DNA of 64,000 nucleotides from an uncultured Coriobacteriaceae bacterium (GCA_902786015.1 CADAAU010000002.1:164981-228980), one strand, 5' to 3'; counted from the stretch's first letter, positions 42,497 to 51,457 are shown. Program-made: numbers and translations. Notes: generated by a model from the sequence alone, not told the origin.

Positions 42497-43468
42497 ATGC
42501 CTGCGCTGTTTTACACAAAGAAGGACAAGCCGGTAGAGGTACCGATTGCATACGCCCCCTTGGCCGATACGCACGGTCACCTTACGTCGTTTCGTAGGCA
42601 CAAACCGGCCGAGGCGGTTGCCCGTGCGGCATTGGCGGGGGTTCGGTTCCTGGCCGTTCCGGTGGATCCGGCAGACGACGTGCCCGACGTGCCCGCGTTT
42701 CTCGATTGGTTCGATCGCGTGCGAGATGAGGCGGCCGTGCTTTTGGAGCAATGGGCCACAGAAGGGAGACGGCCGCCCGAGTTTGCGGGCTGGGACGTTC
42801 CATCACTCGTGGACAACCTGCATTTCTTGGCGGGCGTACACCCGTATGGTGCAAAGAAGTTCATGGAAGACCCTCATGTTCGGGCGCGTTTGGAAGCATT
42901 GCTCGACGATTCCCGTTGCGTGGGTGTGGGTGAGTTCGGCTTGGATGTGGGGCCGTGGAGCGAGCTGACGCTTGAGGAGCAAGTGCCGGCCATGCGAGAG
43001 CATGTGCGGATTGCCCACGAAAGAGGTCTGCCCGTGGAGCTTCATCTTCGCGACGGCGAGAAAGATAGCTCGCAGGCTACTGCCGCACACGACCGTGCCT
43101 TGGAAGTGCTCCGCGAAGAGGGTGTCCCTGAGCGCGGATGCGTCTTGCATTGCTTTACAAGTGGACCGGAGACCATGGCGCCCTTTGTGGAGCTGGGCTG
43201 CCATGTGGCCTTTGGCGGGGCCGTGACGTTTGCGCGAAGTGCCGACATCCGGGCGGCTGCGGCCGAGTGCCCTCTGGAGCGGTTGCTGGTAGAGACTGAC
43301 TGCCCCTATATGGCGCCCGTCCCGCTGCGCGGTCAAGAGGCCGAACCGGCGATGGTGGCCTTCTCTGCCGCATGCGTCGCAGAGGAGCGGGAACGGATGG
43401 GCTTCTCAAAAGAGGAGATATACGAGGCGCTCTGGCACAATGCGTGCAATCTCTTTGGCTTGGACTGA
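42497..43468 (+). CDS. tatD: TatD family metal-dependent DNase
   Basis: A 323-residue TIM-barrel hydrolase. The first metal motif is ADTHGHL at about residues 22-28. GVHPYG, GVGEFGLDV, PVELHLRDG, VLHCFTSGP and LVETDCPYMAP follow in family order, with the Asp of TDCPY as last ligand. It has a longer N-terminal extension than typical TatD. GAAGGAGG precedes the start. The gene follows the VaFE terminator and is 4 bases upstream of comF, so the two are likely co-transcribed. Confidence 0.9.
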   Translation: MPALFYTKKDKPVEVPIAYAPLADTHGHLTSFRRHKPAEAVARAALAGVRFLAVPVDPADDVPDVPAFLDWFDRVRDEAAVLLEQWATEGRRPPEFAGWDVPSLVDNLHFLAGVHPYGAKKFMEDPHVRARLEALLDDSRCVGVGEFGLDVGPWSELTLEEQVPAMREHVRIAHERGLPVELHLRDGEKDSSQATAAHDRALEVLREEGVPERGCVLHCFTSGPETMAPFVELGCHVAFGGAVTFARSADIRAAAAECPLERLLVETDCPYMAPVPLRGQEAEPAMVAFSAACVAEERERMGFSKEEIYEALWHNACNLFGLD

Positions 43469-43472
43469 GGGT

Positions 43473-44204
43473 ATGGGCCTGCGATCCTTTGCACGTCATG
43501 CCGCTGATTCGGCGGCCGAGCTCCTGTGGCCCACTCGGTGTGTGTCATGCGACATGCCGGGGGAGCTTCTTTGCGAGGACTGTCGAGCGCGAATGCCGTG
43601 GATTTCTCAGCGCTGGGCGTGTCCCGTATGCGGGGCACCCTTTGGATGGCTCACCTGTACCGGATGCGAGGGAGACTGGGAGGCGCGTGCCACGATTTGC
43701 GCTTTGGGGTTTGGGCAGATTGCCTCCCAGATGGTCGCGTGCCTTAAGGACTACAACGAGCGACGCCTTGCATCCGTAAACGCCGCTGCCATGGCGTGCG
43801 CGTTGGAGGAGGCCTCAGCGTGGGAAGCCCTCGACGGAAAGCCGCGTTACGATCCGGAGGCAATTGACGGCCTGTGCTTCGTGCCCGCGACGCGTGAGGC
43901 GTGCGTGAGGCGCGGCTTTGACCACATGGAGTTGGTGGCTACGGAGCTGAGCGACATCGCGAGTCTGCCGCTAGCCGATGTGCTCATGCGCGTGTCGGCA
44001 CAAGACCAGCGTGCGCTCGGTCGTAACGAGCGCGAAGAGAACCTGAGCGGAACGGTTCGATGCATAGACGACGTGGCCGGCATGAATCTTTTGTTGGTGG
44101 ATGACGTCATAACCACGGGCGCTTCGATGCGAGAGTCCACAAGGGCACTGTTGGCGCGCGGTGCGGCGTCGGTCACCTGCTGCGCCCTGACTCGCGTATG
44201 GTGA
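43473..44204 (+). CDS. comF: ComF family phosphoribosyltransferase-like protein
   Basis: A 243-residue protein. Zinc-ribbon pairs CVSC, CEDC, CPVC and CTGC lie in the first 60 residues. The PRPP-binding loop LLLVDDVITTGASM near 205 identifies the phosphoribosyltransferase fold. ComF helps single-stranded DNA uptake and processing in competent bacteria; whether this strain is competent cannot be judged here. It starts 4 bases after tatD and runs toward the long-HPF region, which matches the comF-hpf order of many Gram-positives despite inserted genes. Confidence 0.88.
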   Translation: MGLRSFARHAADSAAELLWPTRCVSCDMPGELLCEDCRARMPWISQRWACPVCGAPFGWLTCTGCEGDWEARATICALGFGQIASQMVACLKDYNERRLASVNAAAMACALEEASAWEALDGKPRYDPEAIDGLCFVPATREACVRRGFDHMELVATELSDIASLPLADVLMRVSAQDQRALGRNEREENLSGTVRCIDDVAGMNLLLVDDVITTGASMRESTRALLARGAASVTCCALTRVW

Positions 44205-44295
44205 GGTCCCGGTTTGCACACAGGCGACCCGCCACTCTCGGCGTTCCAAGCTCTGTACACAGGCGACCCACTAGGCGACCCGCCTTTCTCGCCGT

Positions 44296-44396
44296 CCCAA
44301 ACTACACACGGTTTGTCTTAATTATCTTTAATAATTATATTTCATAAGAAAAAATAACATAATAGCATATTTTAGACAAACCGTGTGTAGTTTGGG
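44296..44396. mobile_element. MITE-like AT-rich element with 23-bp terminal inverted repeats
   Basis: Perfect arms CCCAAACTACACACGGTTTG then TCT (44296-44318) and complement (44374-44396) enclose 55 bases that are almost all A and T, against GC-rich flanks. No coding capacity. Just before it, GGCGACCC occurs three times (44222-44280). Confidence 0.65.
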
Positions 44397-44494
44397 AGTG
44401 CGTATCCAATGCCTTGCCTGAGAGCAAACCCCGCAGATACTCCACGAGCCTCAAAGACGTATGATTTTCTTGGGACCACGTGGAGAGGCGGAAG

Positions 44495-45124
44495 ATGATG
44501 GCGGCAATGGTAATAAACGCGCTTGTGGTCGTGGTGGAGGTCTGGGGTCTTGTTACGAGCATCTCGATCAATGGGGTGCCTGGCGACTTCGTGTTTTATA
44601 CGCAGTGCTCAAACCTGCTCGGTGCCGTCGCGTGTCTCTTGTGTTTGCTGGCGGAGGTTCGAACGCGGGGAGGCGCAGGACTGTGCCGCTCGTTGCGGTG
44701 GCTGAAGTACGCCGCATCCTGCTGCCTGCTCATGACGTTCGTGGTCGTCATCACGGTGCTTGCCCCCATGCTCGAGGCGGCGGGGCAACCGGGCTTTTAC
44801 ATGATGTTTGCCGAAGGCGCCAGGCCTGTGACGCACCTCGCCGCGCCGTTTTTGGTACTCGGGTCCTATGTTGCGTTCGAGGCCGATCGTCATATGTCGC
44901 TGCGGCAAAGCGTCGTTGGCCTTCTTCCGACGCTTGCCTACACGGCGGTGGCCTACCCGTGCAACATCTTGCGCCTATGGGATGGCCCGTATCCGTTCCT
45001 GCAGGTGTGGAGGATGCCCCTGTGGGTGACGCTGCTGTGGTTTGTGGTACTGCTGGTGCTGTCATTTTCTTTGTGCCAAGTTCCGCGCGTCGCCGCCCAA
45101 AGGACCCGTAGGTTGACCCAATGA
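44495..45124 (+). CDS. Pr6Pr-type multi-pass membrane protein
   Basis: A 209-residue protein with about six hydrophobic helices (INALVVVVEVWGLV; LLGAVACLLCLLAEV; CCLLMTFVVVITVLAP; LVLGSYVAFEAD; LLPTLAYTAVAYPC; LLWFVVLLVLSFSL). FYTQCSNLLGAVACLL and PVTHLAAP near the middle match the Pr6Pr family of unknown function. The ATG at 44495 follows GAGAGGCGGA; a GTG at 44480 is an alternative. No neighbours suggest a role. Confidence 0.65.
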   Translation: MMAAMVINALVVVVEVWGLVTSISINGVPGDFVFYTQCSNLLGAVACLLCLLAEVRTRGGAGLCRSLRWLKYAASCCLLMTFVVVITVLAPMLEAAGQPGFYMMFAEGARPVTHLAAPFLVLGSYVAFEADRHMSLRQSVVGLLPTLAYTAVAYPCNILRLWDGPYPFLQVWRMPLWVTLLWFVVLLVLSFSLCQVPRVAAQRTRRLTQ

Positions 45125-45142
45125 CATCCTAGGTCCTTCCTG

Positions 45143-45405
45143 AACTGAGATTCCCTTTCGTGTGGGGCCTTGAGCTGAGATTGCGTTTCGTGTGGGATGT
45201 TTTGCCACACCAAAGCAAATTCCAGCTCAAGTGGCCCTTCCTGAGCTGCCTTTTCCTTTCGTGTGGGGCGATTTGCCGAGATTTCCTTTCGTGTGGGCCT
45301 CCCCGCCACACCAAAGTCAATCCCAGCTCATGGCGTGCGTTTTGAGCCGGGATTCCCTTTCGTGTGGCGGAGCAGCCCACACGAAACGCCATTTCAGCTC
45401 CGCGG
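45143..45405. repeat. Array of GAGCTG...CACACGAAA repeats, locus 3
   Basis: At least seven half-units in alternating directions (GAGATTCCCTTTCGTGTGG, CCACACCAAAGTCAATCCCA and similar) in 260 bases after the membrane protein gene. Confidence 0.75.
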
Positions 45406-45563
45406 TTTTCTTGGTGCCGCATGTGAGTCGATTCGTTCATGCCATGGCCTAAGGCAGGTAAGCCAAAGGGACATCCTCATCACCTGACTCCGCGAGTAAA
45501 CCGTGTATGTGCCGCCGGCGACCGGAACATGGCACGACAGGGCAATCACGTTCGAGGCCGTGA

Positions 45564-45569
45564 TATAAT
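45564..45569 (+). promoter_or_regulatory. TATAAT -10 box before structured RNA candidate
   Basis: Perfect TATAAT, placing a transcript start near 45576, some 290 bases before the next start codon. No strong -35 box is visible. Confidence 0.6.
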
Positions 45570-45576
45570 TTTTCTG

Positions 45577-45840
45577 TCTCATCTCAGGTCTGTGGTTGCG
45601 GACGAGCCCTAGGCACGTCCAAGTCCAAGGCAGACGAGGCCAAAAGGATCCACGTAAGTCCGGGCGTGGGCGCCCGGGCGAGCATGGCTCGTCCTAGAAG
45701 TAAGTCGTACCGCCCGTCCATCGAGGCAAAAGGCCTCCCGGGCGAGAGGGCCAGTAGTGGGGGTGCCCGAGCACCCGAAGCGACCGTCCCCGTACGCGAG
45801 TGTGGGGCCAAATACCAGGTCAGCTGGGATGTGACATTTG
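45577..45840 (+). ncRNA. Structured RNA candidate, possibly raiA-type
   Basis: About 265 bases follow a perfect TATAAT and precede a lipoprotein gene and then hpf (raiA). Several strong hairpins are visible: GGGCGAGC-ATG-GCTCGTCC, CGGGCG...CGCCCG near 45660, GGGTG-CCCGAG-CACCC near 45765, and a GCCTCCCGGGCGAGAGGGC stretch. No coding frame with a ribosome site covers it. raiA-motif RNAs occur upstream of raiA genes in Firmicutes and Actinobacteria; the position suits, though one gene intervenes. I cannot confirm the family without a covariance-model search. Confidence 0.5.
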
Positions 45841-45863
45841 TAGGCGACGAACGGAGAGCGTTC

Positions 45864-46871
45864 ATGAGAACGGTTGCGGTACCAAAGGCAGTGCTCGTTG
45901 CGATAGTCGTACTCTCACTTGCGCTCACGGGCTGCCAAGGCATTGGTGGCTTCTTTGGCTGGCTGCGCGGAGGTGCGTCATCCACAAGTGTTGACGACTA
46001 TCTTGCGGAGGTGCGTTCGTCGGCAACGCCCACCGTCTCGCCGCAAGCCACTAAGCGCGAAGGCGTGTTGACCGTGGGCCTCAAAGAAGCACAGACGTCC
46101 CCCTTTGTGATCGAAGAGGGCGGAGAGGTCGAGGGTCTGGACGTCTCCATTGCCTGCGCGCTTGCCGACCAGTTGGGCCTTAGCGTAGAGTTCACCAAGG
46201 TCGCCGACACGCGAACTGCTCTTGCTACGGTATGCGACATGGTGATGGGCGTGACCCCCTCGGAGGCCAACGGGTTCGCGGTGATCGGCAACTACTCCCA
46301 GCTTGCCACCGGTCTGTTCCAGCATGGGAGCGATGCCCCGCCCGCAACGGCCGAGCAAGTTCGTGGCTCGAATGTCGCCGTGCAAGATGGCTCTTCGGCC
46401 CTTATTGCCCTGCAACAGACGGGGGCCGACGTAAAAGCCATCCCGTGCTCATCGCTTACGGAGGCTTTTGGAAAGCTTGCGGGGGGAGAAGCTTCGTTTG
46501 TGGCGTGCAGCCTGCCTACGGGCATGTACATGTGTGGAAAGCTTGGTGGCGCCTCTTTGGCGGGGACCATCGATGCTCCCGTTCCCATTGGATTGGCCAT
46601 TCCGGCAGAAGAAAACGAGTTGCACAATGCGCTGGTTGCGGCATACGGATCCATAGAGTCCAATGGTTTGCTCAGCGAGGCGCGTCGCATTTGGCTTGGG
46701 TCGAACTCGTCCATAGATGCCTCCGCCCAGATTCAAGGAATCGCCGCCCCGCCAGCCCCGCAGCCCGAGGCGCCTGCGCCGGAGGCTCCGGTTCCTGAAC
46801 AGGTGAACGAGCCCCCGACCGAAATCGTGGCGGGAAGCAATGCCGTCACGCTTAGCGGCGGAAGCGACTAG
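45864..46871 (+). CDS. Amino-acid-type substrate-binding lipoprotein
   Basis: A 335-residue extracellular solute-binding protein (family 3 type). Lipobox LALTGC puts the lipidated Cys near residue 22. The mature part reads REGVLTVGLKEAQTSPFVIE, EGLDVSIACALADQLGLSVE, and a short later lobe. The C-terminal tail is Pro/Ala/Glu-rich and unlike a normal binding protein. No permease or ATPase is beside it. GGAGAG precedes the start at 45864. It stands between the structured RNA and hpf, 72 bases from hpf, so perhaps one transcript. Confidence 0.75.
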   Translation: MRTVAVPKAVLVAIVVLSLALTGCQGIGGFFGWLRGGASSTSVDDYLAEVRSSATPTVSPQATKREGVLTVGLKEAQTSPFVIEEGGEVEGLDVSIACALADQLGLSVEFTKVADTRTALATVCDMVMGVTPSEANGFAVIGNYSQLATGLFQHGSDAPPATAEQVRGSNVAVQDGSSALIALQQTGADVKAIPCSSLTEAFGKLAGGEASFVACSLPTGMYMCGKLGGASLAGTIDAPVPIGLAIPAEENELHNALVAAYGSIESNGLLSEARRIWLGSNSSIDASAQIQGIAAPPAPQPEAPAPEAPVPEQVNEPPTEIVAGSNAVTLSGGSD

Positions 46872-46943
46872 CGAGCAAGGCAGATTTGGCAAGGCGCGGC
46901 TTCGGCCGCAGACAATATTCGTGTTCGAGCAGAGGAGGAAACG

Positions 46944-47534
46944 ATGGCAGACATCAAGATTTCGGGACGCAAGGTTGCAATCACCGACTCCCTCAGAGAT
47001 CAGGTAAACGCCAAGATAGGCGGGGCTCTAAAGGTATTTGACATCAAGCCAATGTCATGCGACGTGGTACTTCGCGCCGACAAGCGTCGTGCCAGCAAGG
47101 ACCGCACTTCCTGCGAGGTGACCGTCTTTGTTCGCGACAATGTCGTGCGAGTTGATGCCGCTGGTCCCGATCTGGACGTGGCGATTGACGAGGCCGCGAG
47201 CAAGGTTGCACGCAAGCTGCGCAAGTACAAGACGCGCGTCGTCGACCGTCGTCAGCGTTCCAAGCGTCCCGAGCCCATCGCTGAGCCAGTGGCCGACCTG
47301 AGTGACCTCATCGTAACTGCGCCAGAGGAAGAGGAAGACGACGAGCTGGTTCGCGAGAAAATCGTGGAGCTCACGCCCATGACGGTTGAGGAGGCCTTGG
47401 TCCAGACCGACCTTATTGGGCATGACTTTTACGTGTTCGAGAACTCTGTCACCGGGCTGGTCAATGTGGTGTATCGTCGCAAGAATGGCGGCTATGGCAT
47501 CATTAAGCCCAAGATAGAGGAAGCGGATGAGTGA
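46944..47534 (+). CDS. hpf: Ribosome hibernation-promoting factor, long form
   Basis: A 196-residue long HPF. The N-terminal domain (ISGRKVAITDSLRDQVNAKI, near FDIKPMSCDVVL) binds the 30S decoding region. The basic YKTRVVDRRQRSKRP linker follows. The C-terminal dimerisation domain (IVELTPMTVEEALVQTDLIG, then HDFYVFEN and NVVYRRKNGGYGIIKP) joins two ribosomes into 100S particles. GAGGAGGAAAC precedes the ATG. It overlaps the degV start by 8 bases. Confidence 0.93.
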   Translation: MADIKISGRKVAITDSLRDQVNAKIGGALKVFDIKPMSCDVVLRADKRRASKDRTSCEVTVFVRDNVVRVDAAGPDLDVAIDEAASKVARKLRKYKTRVVDRRQRSKRPEPIAEPVADLSDLIVTAPEEEEDDELVREKIVELTPMTVEEALVQTDLIGHDFYVFENSVTGLVNVVYRRKNGGYGIIKPKIEEADE

Positions 47535-48603
47535 CGGTATGAGCGAAGAAGCCCCTCTGCATGAGGAAACCGAAGTATTTGAGGGTGGAACGACAAACAA
47601 GGTCGTGGTCCTTGAGGATGCGGTGAGCGTTGGCAAGGCGTTCGAAGAGCGCCACACCTGCAAGCTCATTGTGGATTCGAGCGCAGATTACGCGCCTGCG
47701 GTCATCCAGCGCCTTGGCATCGAGGTCATACCCTTTACGTACGTGACCCCGGATGGCGAGGTGGTGGACGACCTGTGGCAGACGCAGGACCCGCATGAGT
47801 TCTACGAGACGCTGCGCAAGAACCCGGATCTCCATTACACCACGTATGCCATTACTCCCGGGCAGTACTTCGAAGTGTTCGAGCGTGCCGCGCGGGAGGG
47901 CATTCCCACCATATACATGGGGATCACGGCGGGGCTCTCTTCCTCGATTGGCAACGCGCGGCAAGCTGCCGAGATGGTTAGGAGCAGCTATCCCGGCTTT
48001 GAGCTGTACGTGCTTGACTGTCGCTGCGACTCGGCGGCGGGCGAGCTGCTTGCGCTCGAGGCGATGCATCAGGCCACGCGTGGTCTTACGGCCCGCGAGG
48101 TGTACGAATGGGCGCGCGAGGCTCGTTACTTCATTCACGGGTACTTTACGCTCGACGGATTTGAGGCACTGGCTGCCGGCGGACGCATACCGCCGGCGGC
48201 GGCCACCGTGGGCGGCAAGCTCAAAATCAAGCCCGAGCTTTCGTACGACACAAACGGAGCCCTCACGCTTCGCGGCATGTGCCGTGGTCGCAAGAAGGCC
48301 CTGCGTGCCATTATCCAAGACTTTGTTGACAACTACACTCACGATACGACCCTTCCGCTTGCCATCGTGTCGACCGACGCCGAGAAGGACGCCGATTGGA
48401 TCGAGCGCGAGGTCCGCAAGCAGGATGGGTGTGCGGGAGTGAACATCATCCGCAGCCAGGTTTCGCCCATCCTGGGAAGCCACGTCGGTCCGGGCATGGT
48501 TGCCCTTATCTTCTGGGGAACAGATCGTCGCGAGCGCCTGTCGTTTACCGACAAGCTCGCCCGAAAGGTCCGCGGGTACTCAGGCGACGGGGTCGGCGAG
48601 TAG
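47527..48603 (+). CDS. DegV family fatty-acid-binding protein
   Basis: A 358-residue protein. A 40-residue acidic start leads to CKLIVDSSADYAPAVIQRLG, the opening of the DegV fold. GITAGLSSSIGNARQAAEMV and GGRIPPAAATVGGKLKIKPE hold fatty-acid-binding motifs, and SHVGPGMVALIFWG closes it. FakB-type DegV proteins present fatty acids to a FakA kinase; no fakA is in the window. It overlaps hpf, so it is co-expressed with it. Confidence 0.9.
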   Translation: MSDGMSEEAPLHEETEVFEGGTTNKVVVLEDAVSVGKAFEERHTCKLIVDSSADYAPAVIQRLGIEVIPFTYVTPDGEVVDDLWQTQDPHEFYETLRKNPDLHYTTYAITPGQYFEVFERAAREGIPTIYMGITAGLSSSIGNARQAAEMVRSSYPGFELYVLDCRCDSAAGELLALEAMHQATRGLTAREVYEWAREARYFIHGYFTLDGFEALAAGGRIPPAAATVGGKLKIKPELSYDTNGALTLRGMCRGRKKALRAIIQDFVDNYTHDTTLPLAIVSTDAEKDADWIEREVRKQDGCAGVNIIRSQVSPILGSHVGPGMVALIFWGTDRRERLSFTDKLARKVRGYSGDGVGE

Positions 48604-48611
48604 CGAGGAGA

Positions 48612-49199
48612 ATGACGGTGTCAGACGACTTTGTCGATGAGATTGAGCGACGTGACGAACTCGTCCTCCTCCTTGGAGGTCGCAACCGTCGGCAGCGGCA
48701 GGAAGCGGCTCACGAGCTCGCAGGAATCGCGCGTACGGACCCGACTCTCATTGCGGAGGTGACGGAGGATTTGATTGCTGCCTTGGAACTGCCCGAGGCG
48801 CAAACGCGCTGGGAGTGTTTGGATGCGCTCTCCGAGGTCGTGCCGGAGTTCCCGCAGCGAGTAGAAGGAGCATTCGATGGTGCCGAGGAGTCCCTCTTTG
48901 ACGAGGGATCTTCCTCGGCGTGTCTTGCGGCTTTCAGGTTCTTGTCGCTTTATGGCTCTCAGAGCGCGGAGGCATCGTTGCGTGCTTGGCCACTCATACG
49001 CGAAGCCGTACAGTGCTATCATGGCGACGCGGAGTATCGTGATATGCTTATATGCTTGCTTGGCTTTGCACGCGGAAGCATTGCCCCGGAAGTGGGCGAC
49101 TCGCTGGCAGAGTGCATGGCATACGATGCAAAGAACGGTACTGGATTCTATCGTGCGTATTCGTCCGAGATATGTGCGGCAATAAAGGAGCATGGGTGA
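48612..49199 (+). CDS. HEAT-like helical repeat protein
   Basis: A 195-residue, all-helical protein with two or more HEAT-like repeats (RRQRQEAAHELAGIARTDPT; LPEAQTRWECLDALSEVVPE). No catalytic motif is visible. The start ATG at 48612 follows GAGGAG and lies 8 bases after degV. It abuts the next gene, so it belongs to the hpf-degV transcript. Likely a binding scaffold; partner unknown. Confidence 0.65.
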   Translation: MTVSDDFVDEIERRDELVLLLGGRNRRQRQEAAHELAGIARTDPTLIAEVTEDLIAALELPEAQTRWECLDALSEVVPEFPQRVEGAFDGAEESLFDEGSSSACLAAFRFLSLYGSQSAEASLRAWPLIREAVQCYHGDAEYRDMLICLLGFARGSIAPEVGDSLAECMAYDAKNGTGFYRAYSSEICAAIKEHG

Positions 49200-49203
49200 T
49201 CTA

Positions 49204-50097
49204 ATGGCATTAAACGAAGGGCAACCGCAGGCAAACGAAGGGCAGCAGAAGCCAAAGCAGTCGCGCACGGTTCTGGTTGCGTGCATTTGTGCGCTGCTAT
49301 TTTTAGCCATCGGCGTTGCCGTAGGGATATTTGTGGGCCCAAAGCTGCCCACGGCAAAGAAGGCCACCGAGTTTTCGGGGACCGCAACGGTGGAGGAGTC
49401 CCAACTCGACACGGCTTTGGGCACGTACACCTATAAGGGTCAGCAGATACCGGTAACGGTGCGCGAGGCGATTTTGGAGTCCACGACGCTTGAGGCGGCA
49501 AAGAACAGCGACGGAACCTACGATGTGCCGAGTGTCGACACGGTCCTGTCCATTGCCCGCAACCACATCCTTGCAGAAAACGCAAAAGAGCGGGGCATCA
49601 CGGCGACAGAAGAAGATGCCAAGGCATATGCGAAGGAGACCCTCGGAACCGATGACTACGCCCAGATTGGCGCGGGATACGGCATGGATGCAAACCAGGT
49701 GGGTGAGCTGATGCTTCGCTCTGCGCTGCTGAGCAAGCTGCGCAAAGAGGTAGTGACGACCCAGCCGATTCCCGAACCGGCAACTCCTACGGCTGCCGAG
49801 AGCGGCAAGGAGGATGAGCCAAGGGCCGAGTACGCGACCTACATACTGAGCTTGGTCGGCGACGAGTGGGACGCAAACGCCAACACGTGGGCGAGGGCAG
49901 ACGGTCCCTACAGGGCTCAGCTCAAGGACTACACCATTTCCAACGAGGCGGCTACATACTCGGCCGCACAAGCAGCGTATTTTGTGGCATACAGCCAGTA
50001 CTCGCAAGTCCAGCAGCAAGTTTCCTCAGAATGGACGAGCTACGTCAACGAGCTGCTCGCTGACGTGCCGGTTGAGCTGGTGACGCTCGTGTCGTAG
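49204..50097 (+). CDS. Membrane-anchored foldase-like protein (paralog A)
   Basis: A 297-residue protein with a short polar N terminus, one hydrophobic helix (TVLVACICALLFLAIGVAVG) and an extracellular part. That part resembles SurA_N/PrsA-type peptidyl-prolyl isomerase N domains (VREAILESTTLEAAKNSDGT, VDTVLSIARNHILAENAKER), but has no visible parvulin catalytic domain. The C-terminal region holds a repeat of YATYILSLVGDEWDANANTW type. It is a paralog of the protein at 51538 along the whole length. The start could also be 49192; AAGGAG is 13 bases before 49204. Joined to the preceding gene. Confidence 0.7.
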   Translation: MALNEGQPQANEGQQKPKQSRTVLVACICALLFLAIGVAVGIFVGPKLPTAKKATEFSGTATVEESQLDTALGTYTYKGQQIPVTVREAILESTTLEAAKNSDGTYDVPSVDTVLSIARNHILAENAKERGITATEEDAKAYAKETLGTDDYAQIGAGYGMDANQVGELMLRSALLSKLRKEVVTTQPIPEPATPTAAESGKEDEPRAEYATYILSLVGDEWDANANTWARADGPYRAQLKDYTISNEAATYSAAQAAYFVAYSQYSQVQQQVSSEWTSYVNELLADVPVELVTLVS

Positions 50098-50119
50098 GCG
50101 CGCAAAGAGAGGGGTGACC

Positions 50120-50935
50120 ATGAACGCCCAGAGCAATGTGACGGTGTCCAAAGCGAGGTTCGTCTTGGGAAGTCGCGGCTCGACGGCAGGCCGCCCCATT
50201 GCCTTGGTGCTCGGCTCGGGGTTCACGGGACTTTCGGGCATGGTAAAGACGGTGCAACGGGTGCCATACACGAGCATGGAGGGCTTTGCGCTTCCACCAA
50301 ACATATCGCTCCAAAAGATGCCCGAGGCGACCATCGGAACCATAGATGGCGCCTCGGTCATTGTCTACCCAAGGCGGCTTCACCTGTACCATGGGTACAC
50401 GGCGTTCGAGGTCACGACTCTTGTTCGCCATGCCCGAAGCTGCGGGTGCCATACGGTCGTATTTGTCGGCGCCTCGGGGGCCGTCGATCCGTCGGCCGAA
50501 GCACGTTTGGGCCTGGTGAGCGACCACCTCAACCTTACCGGCGAGAATCCCTTGGCCGGTTGGCGGCGAAGCACCGATTCGTTCGTCCCCATGGAACACG
50601 CCTATGATGCCGAGCTTCGCGATATGGCCAAGAAGGTTGCGAGCGAGCGCGGCATCGATTTGCTTGAGGGTGTCTATGCCGAAATGCGTGGCCCAAGCCT
50701 CGAGACGCCGGCCGAGGTGAGGGCGCTCAGGGTGCTTGGGGCGACGTTCGTGGGCATGTCGCTATCGCTCGAGACGATAATGGCACGCGCGCTGGGCATG
50801 CGCGTGCTTGCCCTGACGCTTGCGACAAACCCTGCCGGCGCGTCGGGCGTCTCGCACAGGTCAGTGCGTGCTGAAGTGACCTCCAGCGCACGCGACCTCG
50901 AAGCGATCGTGCGCGGTGTTGTCTCGCGGATCTAG
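50120..50935 (+). CDS. Purine-nucleoside phosphorylase (trimeric class)
   Basis: A 271-residue PNP/MTAP family enzyme splitting purine nucleosides with phosphate. IALVLGSGFTGLSGM near residue 25 binds phosphate, RLHLYHGYTAFEVTTLVRHA follows, and GPSLETPAEVRALRVLGATF gives the family signature with the Glu that contacts ribose and base. ATNPAGASG near 235 supplies the base-contacting Asn. GAGAGGGGTGA precedes the start at 50120. It is inserted between the two foldase-like paralogs. Purine salvage role is probable; specificity is not readable. Confidence 0.85.
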   Translation: MNAQSNVTVSKARFVLGSRGSTAGRPIALVLGSGFTGLSGMVKTVQRVPYTSMEGFALPPNISLQKMPEATIGTIDGASVIVYPRRLHLYHGYTAFEVTTLVRHARSCGCHTVVFVGASGAVDPSAEARLGLVSDHLNLTGENPLAGWRRSTDSFVPMEHAYDAELRDMAKKVASERGIDLLEGVYAEMRGPSLETPAEVRALRVLGATFVGMSLSLETIMARALGMRVLALTLATNPAGASGVSHRSVRAEVTSSARDLEAIVRGVVSRI

Positions 50936-50974
50936 GTGTGGATAAATCACAAGTTAGTACACCCCTTGCTGTCC

Positions 50975-51062
50975 GGTCGGGGCGGTGGGGATATCTCCCG
51001 TGCTCAGACAGTCCTCGCTTCGCTGCGGAACTGCGCAGTGAGATATCCCCACCGCCCCGACC
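50975..51062. repeat. Conserved-core hairpin, locus 2
   Basis: 22-bp perfect arms GGTCGGGGCGGTGGGGATAT then CT, and its complement at 51041-51062. The loop has GTGCTCAGACAGTCCTCGCT, then TCGCTGCGGAACTGCGCA, the same core as at 36650 and 57945. Gap 50936-51279 otherwise shows no gene. Confidence 0.8.
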
Positions 51063-51279
51063 TTGCCTCAAAACGTGCAATGGGGCAAAGTCCGTTCGCC
51101 TTTCCTGTTACTACTTCTAGGACAAGGGCAAAGACGCGCCTTTTGGCTGATTCCGCAAAGGAGGCAGGGGCGGGGAGAGGGCTTAGAGTGGCTGTTAGAG
51201 TTGCCGAACGAAAGATTACGCTTTTCTAAAATTGGGGGTTGAAATCCTCGCTGTATTGCCGTACATTAAATTCTCGCAG

Positions 51280-51354
51280 GCCAGCCTGGCTCAATGGTAG
51301 AGCACATCACTCGTAATGATGGGGTTGTGGGTTCGATTCCCACGGCTGGCTCCA
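51280..51354 (+). tRNA. tRNA-Thr (anticodon CGU)
   Basis: Acceptor arm GCCAGCC pairs with GGCTGGC. D arm GCTC...GAGC; anticodon stem CATCA/TGATG with loop CTCGTAA giving anticodon CGU, which reads ACG codons; T arm GTGGG-TTCGATT-CCCAC; discriminator T and encoded CCA at 51352-51354. A terminator follows. Confidence 0.95.
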
Positions 51355-51362
51355 GGAAAACG

Positions 51363-51391
51363 AACAGGCTGGATTACCCAGCCTGTTTTTT
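51363..51391 (+). terminator. Terminator after tRNA-Thr
   Basis: AACAGGCTGG pairs with CCAGCCTGTT around ATTAC, followed by TTTT. Confidence 0.88.
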
Positions 51392-51457
51392 CAGAAAACT
51401 CCTTTAGTATATGTTCGAAGTACGTATGAGATGGCGCCGTATGGATTTATGACGCGC

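Noticed and set aside
45666..45863. N-terminal extension of the substrate-binding lipoprotein starting at 45666
   Set aside because: The extra 66 residues are low in hydrophobic content, precede a good signal peptide with its own ribosome site, and coincide with strong RNA hairpins.
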